Assembly (NCBI GenBank): GCA_029964075.1
Contig: CM057142.1
Location: 27,220,392 to 27,284,391, forward strand
Source of the DNA: Patiria pectinifera
Lineage: Eukaryota; Echinodermata; Asteroidea; Valvatida; Asterinidae
Length of the DNA: 64,000 nt
Direction: 5' to 3'
Shown here: positions 25,601-37,600 of the stretch, one piece after another
Position numbering within the stretch: position 1 is the stretch's first letter
How the letters are laid out: the number at the start of each line of letters is the position of its first letter
Made by a program: the position numbers and the translations under genes
The notes under the pieces: model-generated
What the model saw: only the letters and a program-made list of their open reading frames with translations
What the model was told of the DNA's origin: nothing
Database searches by the model: none

Positions 25601-28600
25601 GGTTTGTTTGTAACCTGCATTGTGTGCTTGTCACATTCAACAAATGCCACTTCCATCATGATTGTGAGTGTGATAAACAAATAAATTGTTTACATTTATA
25701 TCTGCACTTGAAGTAAAAAGTTAGTCAGTTGGTTTACTTTCTATTTGATGTTTGAGGTCGCACATCAAACCATCACCGCTTCATGGTTTGTGTACACACA
25801 CATGTAGAAGTACATGTACTGAAAGCCCTTTCTTATAAGATTGTGGAAAACGAGGCAAACAAATTTTTTTTAGGTATCGGTAGATAGTCTGTCACAGTGC
25901 TGCACTTTGTTAACTCTTTCAGTGCCCGCGAAATTTGAAAAGTTTAACCCTAAAGTGCCCAACTTCAAGCATTTTTGTTAATTGTTCAAAATTCTGTAAA
26001 AAAAAAAAAGTAAATAAGTTTTACTCACTAAATTTGTTGTTGTTGCTCTCTGGTATATCCTTGGTACATTGGAAAGTCAATAGTAGTCACGTACATAGTG
26101 ATACACCCTGAAACACTTTCCTGCACACAGGGGAATTCCGCACTTTTTGCAGAAAATACGAGTGTCAGTGCTGCGCCCTCTCGCAAGAACTCGAATAAAA
26201 AAATGTAAAAAAAAGTTCGTACATGCATGAAAATGGTACCACTAGAAAGAGCGAGAGTGCCCCCTTTTGATAACATATTTACTCTACCTCGTACATGTAC
26301 GAGGTTTGGCAATTTTAAGTACGAACATTACCTCGTACATGTACGAGGTTGGCGCTTTTGTACTAACAAATATACCTCGTACATGTACGAGGTTTGGCGA
26401 TTTTAATCACGAACATTACCTTGTACATGTACGAGGTTGGCGCTTTCGTACTAACAAATATACCTCGTACACGTACGAGGTTTGGCGATTTTAATCATGA
26501 ACATTACCTCGTACATGTACAAGGTTGGCAATTTCGAACTAACAAATATACCTCGTACATGTACGAGGTTTGGCGATTTTAATCATGAACATTACCTCGT
26601 ACATGTACAAGGATGGCAATTTCGAACTAACAAATATACCTCGTACATGTACGAGGTTTGGCGATTTTAATCACGAACATTACCTTGTACATGTACGAGG
26701 TTGGCGCTTTCGTACTAACAAATATACCTCGTACACGTACGAGGTTTGGCGATTTTAATCATGAACATTACCTCGTACATGTACAAGGTTGGCAATTTCG
26801 AACTAACAAATATACCTCGTACATGTACGAGGTTGGCGATTCTAATCACGAACATTACCTCGTACATGTACGAGTTTGGCACTGAAAGAGTTAAAGTCAA
26901 GTCCTTGTAAATATCTGCATTTTACCAGCACCAATTTGAAGTTTAAACCGGTAGATAGTATTCGTCATGGTTATTTTGGTAGATTTTGTTGTTGTTGAAT
27001 GTTCTTGATGACTGTAATTCATAATCAAGAAAGTTTACTGTTTCCTCTGTATAAACTGTTCTTATAATACAGAAAGTCTTACAACCATGAGGCCAAACTA
27101 CTACCTATTTTTTCGTTCGTGTACATGTATGTAATAATAATAATAATAATAATGAACACTTGGTAAAGCGCCAGTATCCGCCAGGCATGACGCTCATGGC
27201 GCATACATACAAAGAAAAACATTAATTACAAAAACGACGTAGACACAGATGGGTTTTGAGGTTAGATTTGAATGTAGACAGGGATTTCTTTTGGCGTAGT
27301 TCAAGTGGGAGATTGTTCCAAAGTTCCGGGGCAGCATGAGCGAAAGACCGTTGGCCCCACGAGTGATTGGTACGAGGGACAGTCAATTGATGTAGTTCTT
27401 GTGAACGAAGATTACTGACTGGCTGGTACAATGTGATTAAGTCATTGATGTAACTGCATGATGTACGGTACAACTGCATGTGGAAGGAGACACATGCACT
27501 TCAAGTTGACTGTGTCTTCAACTGAGTGGTTAATTCCATGTTGAAGAAGTGGTGATGTTGAAGTTTGTTTTGAAGAACAAAACCCTTAAAATGCATGGTG
27601 AAGGTGAAAGGGGGTACCGTACCGGTAGATACATTTTTTACTGCATGAAAAAATGGAGGATCCTGTTGCCTATCCTTCCATTTCTCCTCCTGCTCTGGGA
27701 TGTATACACCCCTGCTTTAACCCTAACCCCCCCCCCTTTAAGGATTTTTGTTGTGAAGTGCATGTTACTTCCTGAATTGTCCTAAATCACATGTTTGAAA
27801 GCAACAGCACATTCGTTTTTATACAACTTTCATGCATTTAGTATCTAGCATTCATAAAATTCGGCCAGCGGAGGACAAAACCCAGTATTGAAGTACACTC
27901 CCTGGTGCAAAATTTACATCAAAGTCACAACTTAAATATGTTTAAAAATTGGGAGGTGCTTTAGTATACCAGTACAGTGGAACGCTGCTATACCGAACAC
28001 TGCTATACCAAACATTCGGCTATACTGAACATCATCCTTGGCTACCGTTACAAAATGTACCGAACATCGTTGCTGAAAAAAGTCAACAGATTAACACTAC
28101 CGGTTGTACATGTATTAAACACTGTTTAGGCTACTTTTAATTTCCGAACATCAAACCACCCATGGCTATATCGTGTTTGAATGTTGAAGAGCAATAGCTG
28201 GGTATTATTTCCCCAAGGAATAAAAGGGAAAACCACCCTTTGCTAAAGTTTTGTGACAACACCTCATGCGGCCGCGGGATGTGAGAAATGCCATTTCAGT
28301 GACTTCACTACTTCACTATTGGTCAAAAGAGGGTACCGGCGGTTCAAAATCGCTATACTGAACGATCGTTATTACGAACACTTTCTGTGGATCCCACGAT
28401 ATAGCGGCGTTTCACTGTAGCTCATTTCAATTACTGCATGGTAATTTGCAGTTGTCTTCCGACAATATGAGCAAGTTCAGGCAAAAACCGTAGTTGACCT
28501 TAGTTCAACTAACTTCACTTGAATGGAGGATAGTTGGACTACTTCTAGTCGACTATTTCAAACTGAACCCCAGGGCACAGTGTTATCGCTTGTTACCAAT

Positions 28601-31600
28601 AGCAACCATGGCCAAGTTCACGCAAGGACTATAGTTGACCAATGGTTAACTAACGTTTGCTCGAACTCTGTCTAGTCGACTACGCTAGTCGACTATTTGG
28701 AACCAGCCTACTGGGGTTGGTTGCTTCGCTGGTAACCAATAGCCGCGCGCATTCATAACGCTAGCAGAGAGCCAGGATCCAGAAGTTTTGCAATGAAATT
28801 TTGACCAGCGTTTGACTAGAGACGTTCGCACGTTGCTATCAGTGCGCAGGCGTAAGGTACGTCACAAATCAACCACTAGTCGACTAATGGTCCTTGCCCG
28901 AACTTGGCCCATTATGCATAGCAGGACACCAGGATCCAGGAAATTTTGTGATGTTATGACCAGCAGTTAACAGGAGGCGTTCACACGTTGCTGTTAGCGT
29001 ACAGGCATAAGTAACATCACAAATCAACCACCAGTCAACTAATGGTTTTCGCTCGAACTAGCTCCATTATTTCTCTTAGCTGCTTAAATACACATAGCCC
29101 TCAGCTTTAGCCAAAGATTTGAAAAACCTCAAATTGTAATCTCAATTGAACAAACCAAAATCATATCATTTCTCAACAGAAACACGAATAAGCAATGATG
29201 ACCTAAACGCCAACAACAATCGCGGCACCTCCAACCCCTCGCTGTTCCCTCTACCGGACTCGGCTGCCCATCTGGACTGGAACAACCTGGTCGAGACGGC
29301 CAATGCCTTCCAAGACACAGGTTGGTATTTGTAGATTTTTTTGAAGTCAACGTTTGAAGTGGCAAGTCCTGCAAGAAGTAGGCTTCGTCGATACATATAC
29401 TAATTAATTTCACATGACATTGTTATTGTTTTTTTTTAAGATCTGGCAGGAGCTGCTGCATGTCACTTGGTGGTCGGTCGGTCGGTCTGTCTGTATGTCT
29501 GTCTGTCTGTTCTGACCATACCCCCCTTGTGGGGTGATGTTCCTTTCAGGACACATCACCCCACTATTTTCACAATAGAAAAGCTTCACCCCAGAAGAGA
29601 ATCTTTAGAAAAAGGAATAATGGGAACACAATGCTATCACCCCACAATTCCGTCTGGCTAGACCGTCCGTCCCTGAAAATTGACCCCAAATATTTCACCA
29701 AAAATTGAGCAAAGATCATGCCATTGTCAGTAAGTGCACTCTCAACAAAAGTTATCCGGAAAATGCGCTTTGTCTCGATTGATGCGCATGGGCGTCTATA
29801 TGTCTGTCCCCGGAAAATTGACCAAAAACATTTGACCAAAAATTGAGCAAATGTCATGCCAACATCAGTAAATGCACTCTAAAATTGTTTGTAACAATTC
29901 GTAAAGTTGTTTATGAAAATTTTGTCAATGGAGACAAGATATGTGCAGTATGTTATAGTCGCGTGGTATTTTTTGTAGTGGTTGGATGGTATCCAGAAGG
30001 ATGAAAATGAAAATTGACCAAAAGTATGGGGTCCCATATGTGCTTTCTGCGTCGCATTTTTAGCCAGAGCTTATTGTGCACTGGCACTTGTTTTGTTATC
30101 TAAAACTGTACTTTTATGAATTTGGTTTGTTAATGTTTGTGATAACCATTTGTCAGTAGGTTATAAATTCTTGAAATGTGTGGAGTGTTGTGGCCTCGTG
30201 GTTAAGGGCATTGGATTCGTGGTCTGCGGGTAAAGCTGCAGGTTGTGGGTTCGAGTCCAGCCTGGGGTCATATGGTGCGTGTGCCCTTGGGCAAGGCACT
30301 TTGTCACTCATTGCTTCTCCCCACCCAGGAGTAAATGGGTACCTGTGAGGGCAGAGATGGTTATTGTGATTGAATTAGCTTGCTTGCGCCTAACAGGCTG
30401 CATCAAGCTGTACACTCCCCAGGGAGCTGAGATGGTATTTGGAATGTTTAATTGGCCCAATGATCAGGGGTAATAATAATGTAAGGCGCTTTGATCTTAG
30501 TTGAAAGCGCTATATAAGAACCCGTTATAAATACTTTTTGTGGTGGTATGGGGGCCCAACTCAGAGAATTCCATGCATTTAATTAACAGAGGTAAAGTTC
30601 TGTGACAGGTTTTAACTATTTTAAACGCTTTGATCCTTTTCCTTGTTAACCTGAACAGATGATGTGCAACCTTGATTCATATAAAGTACTCATTTCCTTT
30701 CAACAACAGCCTTTCAACATGATAACCTTTAAACATGATAAAATGTGGCACGCCATGTATTAGTCTGTCAGACAGTCATGATTTCTGACACACCACGCAG
30801 CCATCTCAACTATTTTTAAGACTTTCACAAATTTTTGCATAATTTGGGAGGTCATTATCTTGTGACCTTAACGATGGGCTTAGCCGGTTCCCCGTTTCAG
30901 CAAATATCTGTGCAAGGCCACGCATATCGCAAGGACGACTTTCATTTCAGTTTCCCTGGTTCACATCACTTGGTCGGCGCTCGTATCGTGTATGTTGGGT
31001 GCTGATAGCGGGAGACGGACGCCAGTGAACGGAGGAAGCATAGATTTAATTGGCCGATTTCCTCGCTGGTTATATTTGGAGTCATTTCGAGTCATATCGC
31101 CAGCTGCTGGAACAATTACAGTACATAGGTTGTCTTGTCACGCTGGAATGATTGGTTTAAGGACGGTTATAATTGTCTCTTTCTTGGGTCCCATGTTGTC
31201 TGTTGTTCTTCGTCTAAGTTCCATCTGTGTCTGTACATGTACCTCTCTGCAGTTTGAGAGGAAAAAAAATTCAGTGGATGATACTTTCATCAAAAAGACA
31301 ATACAAGATGGCGTATCCCTTCAAAATCTTACTGTGCAAGCAATCCTGACATCAATGAACAAATATTGGTAAATTTGTTAGCTGGCTTTTCTGAATTGTA
31401 ATTGAAAGAACTTGCATGTAAAGCTACAGTCCATCATTTGCAGCTATCCAAAAAAAAATTGACGTAATTATTGTTGAAAAGCATACTTGGTTTAAAGATA
31501 CATGTAGTAATGGGACTAAACTCCCTGTGAAATTATTCTTTCTGGCAAGCTGTCATTTTGAAGAAACCAACGAAAGACGGCCTTTCCAACGATACGTCTA

Positions 31601-34600
31601 AAGACTACAATCTTGTATCATTGAGTGTTCCTTTTGTAAATTGAACCAGAGCCAGGTATTAGTCGAGTAAATCCCCCATTTATCACCCAGCTCATTTCCT
31701 GTGATTATGAAGATCCTTCCCTCTAAATTGACCCAGGTTAGGTTAGAAAGTCCACCTTGTACATCATGTGGATTGATGGGGGTGGGGGAGGGGGGAGATG
31801 TCAGTCCTTTCGTAACATTGTGCATTCCTCAGAGTAAACCTCTCCTGGTGGTCTTCCATAAAATATGACAATTTAAATGATCTGCAAATTATTTGTCTTG
31901 TCCATCAAAAAAACTTCCTTTCCTGTTTTCTCTCATAAAGCTCATGATTTCATTGGAGTTTCAGCAATACAGTTTGTGTCCAAGTCATTAAAGAAATAAG
32001 ACCGTTATAAAAATAAAAATAAAAATTCACAAATACCCAGCTGTTAGCAGTTATATGATTACTTTTAGGATAGCTTTCCAGGCCTAAACCTTTTCCCATT
32101 TCTTCCCGTTACCCATGGGATATGCGATCCGGATATTCTCGTTGCATTATCTCAACATCCTTCAGCGAGCAATCGCTGTCTGTATTTGGGGTGAAGTTGC
32201 TGTCTATGAGGCATTCCGATTAACAGTGATGTTGAGTGAAGGATCTGTTGAAGTAATGGAACCAGTATGACAGTATTGCAGTTTTCCTGCTTGTACTCGT
32301 CTCCAGTGGCCTCCGCGCACAACTACCCCTTCAACGGTGTCAGTGAGCTATGCAGAGCACTTGGATGCTATTGCTGACTTGGGCACATCACAGATCCTCT
32401 ACACAAGGAGAAATGACTCATCTGAGCTTGTGTACAAAATGTACAGAATGGTTTGTCTACATGCGTGATATGCCGCGTCTGCGCATAGAACATTTAAGAC
32501 AATGCGTGCGTGCCATGATCGCCGACAGCTGGCGTCCTGACAGAAATTTGACCACTGAAAGACGCAGTCTCGCGCACGCATGACGCACAAGTGCCATATC
32601 ACGCTTCTAACCAGAAATTTGGCGAAGTCGTTTATCCTTGTGTAGATGATCCGTAGGCACATGAAGTGTCTTCCGCACGTTGAGCAGTCACATTGAGTAA
32701 TCTATCAAGAGGTCAGAGGTTCTTTTCAGACAAGGCAGAACCGTGCTCAGCTGTTTGCTGTTTCTTTTTGAGATTCTTTCATGATGTCCACCACTCCCCG
32801 TCCCCCTCTCACAATTAAAAAAAGATCCCTGAGATAATAATAATAATGATAATAATTACCCTGGATTGGACATTTGGGAGACATCCCCATAGACTTGTTT
32901 TTCAAACTTAAATGTGCCCTAACCCAATATTCCCTTGTCCTTTTTCCACGAATTTGGGTATGTTTACTAATTAGACCATGAGCAACAAACATAACCTAAT
33001 TGCGACAATAAAATTGTGCCTCTAAAGGGGGCTGTGACATTAGGGAGACATGAAAATGTCTCCCTAATGTCCAATGTCTCCCATCGTGCGAAGAAATTAC
33101 GACAACGTGTCTCCTTAGTGGTACCTTTACACGTATAATATGACGCTTATATAGCGCTTTACACAGAATGTCTCAAAGCGCTTCACAAATTTTAAAAGAT
33201 CTATAGCAGAAAGAGGTAATTTACAAAGGACCTTTAATTCCTACCTAAAAACATGAAATTTCCATGAGTGGTAAAAAAAGTTACAAGTTAGACTTAAAAC
33301 AGTAAAAACAGCTGGGTAAGTTAAAAATGGAGAAAAACCATAAAGTAATCAATGAAAAGATAAAGATGATTCATAAAAATTCAAAAACAAGTGAGCGGAC
33401 TTGGTCAGGCGATCGCACAATACATAACACGAGATAGCACGTAACTCTGTACTCTGTAAACTCTGTACATAACTCTGTACATAACTACGATAGCACATAA
33501 CTCGGTACTGCCACTGTTTTAACTCGTAACCCTTCAACTAATAATAAAATCATCAGGGCTTCCACACTCCCTACGTAACAAAATGGACTGTCCCAAAACT
33601 AAACTTCCAATTTGCCAAACTCCGGGAACCGAAAGTAGTCACTGCCAATTTTGCGAGGAGACCAAGTCGGAGTCATACTTTTAAGAGTGAGGAAGCCAAG
33701 TTTCTTAGAAGGAAAGCGAGTCATTTACTCACTAGACCTCTGCATCACAAACTGACGAATTTGAGACTTGAGCTGGCAAGCATGGAGCAACTACAGGTGT
33801 CGGGCTGGGTGGATTTCAAGCAGCGGGGACGGACGGTGTGCCAGTGGCTGAGTAGGTGCGGGAGCTCGGTGGCTGATGCCATCCTTGGCATGTACCAGCG
33901 CGGGTGCTATCATCTTCACACCGACATGGAATTCTTTTACGGTCTGTATTAAAACAAAAATGAAAATTGCTGATGTACAAGTAGCTTAAAAAGCTTAAAA
34001 ATCCAAATGTAAACAGTTAATCCAAAAAAGAAAATATGAGAAATAATTAAAATTGAAATGAATAGAGCATGAATATGATTATGAGGATTTAGGGGGGAAA
34101 TATTTAAACACAAAAATATTTCAAAAGGGAAGTGTAACCATATTATGAGCTTTGCGGAGGTCTGATAGGGATGGCCATGGGGGAGGAGATTTTAAAAAAA
34201 AATACATTCTGGAAGTGGAATTCATAATTAGGTATTTGTTGGTTGCTTTGGTTCAACCATCTTCATTTTTCAAACTTTGTTTACTACACTTGAAATTTGA
34301 GTTAAAATTTTCAATTTGTTTTTGTGGATCTGTGAAACTTTCACATCCCAAGAGCCAAATAATCTTTGCTTTTCTAAGCCGTAGCAAATGATATTTAAAG
34401 AGGTTGTGGAATGCTCGAAGACATTTCCGTCATTTTTCGGGTATATGTAACCTAAGGAGTGATGAAATAAAAACGACTATTGTGTCTGTCATGAAATGAA
34501 TACAAAAGGTACTTTTGAGAGCTGTTTTTCAGGTCCTGGTTCGACCCCAACGTGCAATTTGTGTAAAAGTCTTCGTTGGGGGCAGCAAACAAAACATAGT

Positions 34601-37600
34601 AAATCGTGACGTAATAAACAGGGCTCCCGATGCAGGGTAGTATAAACAAGTCCTGTTTATTAAGTCACGATTTACTATTTTTGTTTGCTGCCCCCAACAA
34701 CGACTTTTACACAAATTGCACGTTCGGGTCGAAACAGGACCTGAAAAGCAGCTCTCAAAAGTACCTTCTGTACTCATTTCATGACAGACACAGTAGTCAT
34801 TTTTATTTCATCACACCTTAGGCTACATATACCCGAAAAATGACGGAAATGTCTGCGAGCATTCCACAACCTCTTTTAAAGCGCATAGTTTGTTTCAATC
34901 CTAGCAATTTAAGAACATCTGACTCATTCTTACAAAGCTGGTCACACTTGTGGATTTTATTACATGTACTTTTTAATTGCTCCCTAAAGACTCGGAACAT
35001 ACTGATGGATAGGACTCAAGACGAGTCTTCCCCCGCCCCCTCCTAAAAAAAAAAACCATTAGCAACACCCCATACATGTATAACCTGCTACTTGTTCCAT
35101 ACTATGACTCATTTTAAATTAAGTTAGTTTTTTTTTTCATCGAGTTCAATTTCGGGATACAAAGGAAGTAAAAAAAGGAACATGACCTCCCCTTAAAAAT
35201 AGTCAGTAACGTCATTTCCGTGTGTCCTTGCAACCAGAAGGATAGAGCGTATGTTCCCCTAATTAGAGTAAGGCTGCTGCATGGCAAAGAACCAGTAGGG
35301 TTTTGGGGGGAGGTAAGGGGGGTTCTCAGAGTAAAAATCTTTCCTCTAGATAAAAGTGGTCTCAAGCAAAATTGTAAAATATGGGTCAAATAAAAAAGGT
35401 AGTTCTGGTAGCAATCACCTTATTGACGGAGAAAGCAAATTAAAATGTGTGCTACTAAATAAAATCTTGAAATCTTTTGGTTTTTATTTGATTACCCTCA
35501 ACACAAAATGTGTGGTCTTTCTTAAAAAGCAGACAAATACCATGTGGTACATTATAAAAGTTGAAAGGAAGTTAAAATAGGGTTTTTATTAAATGGTTTC
35601 TTTTTTTTTTTGGCAAACTGTGCCACGTTGAAAGGCCAGCCAAATTGTAAACGCTCAAACAAGAGGTGTTATCTGCCCTCAAACAAGAGGTGTTATCAAA
35701 TCAGTAAGAACACATAGCACTGACTTTAATCATTCGAAACTGAAAAAAAAATTTAATGACAGTGTGCTTCAAGTCAGGTAGATCTTTAAATCTTCAATGA
35801 ATTTCTGTCGTCAACAACAGTGATGCTTCTCTAAATGTGACTTTAAAAAAAATGGACTGATATTTGCAGCCTAATATTAAAGTATCATCATCATCATGGG
35901 TGTTGTCACTCGCAGACGTTTTAAAGAGGTTGTGGAATGCTCCTAGACATTTCCGTCATTTTTCGGGTATATGTAGCCTAGGGTGTGATGAAATAAAAAC
36001 GCCTATTGTTTCTGTCATGAAATGAATACAAAAGGTACTTTTGAGAGCTGCTTTTCAGGTCCTGTTTCGACCCGAACGTGCAATTTGTGTAAAAGTCGTC
36101 GTTGGGGGCAGCAAACAAAACATAGTAAATCGTGACGTAATAAACAGGACTCCCTATGCAGCGTAGTTCCAGCGAAACTTTTTGTAAATCACTCCGCGCA
36201 ACGACATGACTTTGTTTACAATTACTCTGAGCGACATTTTGTATGGGCAGCCACATGCTCCATAAATTCAACCGTAGTTGGCAACAGCTTTTACCCCTGA
36301 AATTCTAATGGGCAAGTTCAGAATTTAATAGGAAGATATCTCCGTTGACTTTTTGGTACTTTCTATTGATTATTCAGTGTTTTGATAGTTACACATCATT
36401 TTATTTATAGATCGGGGATCATTCTTTTGTGTTTGCCCTAACGGCCAACCATAGTAAGAAATGTCTGCGTACATCAACATCGTTCGATCGTTCACGTCAC
36501 ATGCACATATCGCATCACCGCGCGTGACACGCGCTATGTATGTAAAGGTGGCTGGAAATTCACGGGTGTACTTGTGCCGCTGGCCCGGCCGCTGGGACCG
36601 TAGATTTTAACACCGGTAAACGGTGTTGGAATTTCAAAATAATTCGTTGTTGATACGTGTACGGGTAGCGAACGCACTAGGCCAAGGCAAACCTATATGC
36701 CTATAATTGTGTCAGTCGCTGGTTGTAATCACACCACATTTTGTTTGCAACAAATTTCCAGCTTTCCTGTCCGGGTGTCAGCATGGAGGAATAAGAATCC
36801 TCTGCCATGCAGTTTGTCCGAAGGGTACCGTGATGCGAAAACACGAGATCGGATTTCAGCCAAATTAAACAGTCGTTGTATAAACGAGTCCTGTTTATTA
36901 CGTCACGCTTTTTCTGATTTTACGAAGAGCCCGACGACTGTTGATTTCAATTATGCGCTCGCCGACCAACAAATTACTCGATGAATTTCAGTTTTATAAA
37001 CATATAAACGCACATTAGAAAAGAATGGGAGTTTGTCATTATGCTATATATGGGTCTACTCTACAATATAAAAATATAAAAAACAAAACGATTTTCAGCA
37101 TTCCACAACCTCTTTAAGTCCATTGTGATTCGTGGCGCCAAAGCCACGCGTTGAGCTCTTCCCGGTTGAAGAGGCTGCGCCTAACTTGCATTTCGTCCAG
37201 TCCGCCCAGGTCCTGGCCGAGGGCTATCCACTGGTTCCGGGCGTATTTATGCTCGGCCTTGGTGAACAGCTACTGTTCTGCTCGCTCGAGTTGGGTATGC
37301 GCGTAATGTGCGCCATGTACTTGACGTGCTGTTCTAGACGGAACTCGCTCGCTCGCTCGCCTTCTCCAGAGACTGTGACGGTTTAATTACATGACAAAGT
37401 TTGGAAATCATGCTTTGATCAAACTTTTTTTACAGACGATGATGTCATTCAAGAGTCTGCCTCATGTCACAAACTAAGACATTAGTAGCACACGATTTAA
37501 CTGTCGGAATTGCTTGATCAATGCTCGGTCCATTGTGGTGTGTGTATGACAAAGGCTATAGTATGTGTTTGACAGGAACCCAAGTTGTTGCCAGTGACCA

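Noticed and set aside
26286-26872. Regularly spaced repeats resembling a CRISPR array
   Set aside because: The spacers are two alternating, repeated sequences, not unique ones; there are no cas genes; the context is a eukaryotic intron inside a transposon.
26267-26900. Several 60-75 residue open frames reading LVHVRG/TSYMYEV
   Set aside because: They are produced by the palindromic 44-bp array on both strands, with no start context or conservation signal.
30992-31372. 126-codon open frame in intron O-P
   Set aside because: No family match, no exon-like composition, no convincing splice context.
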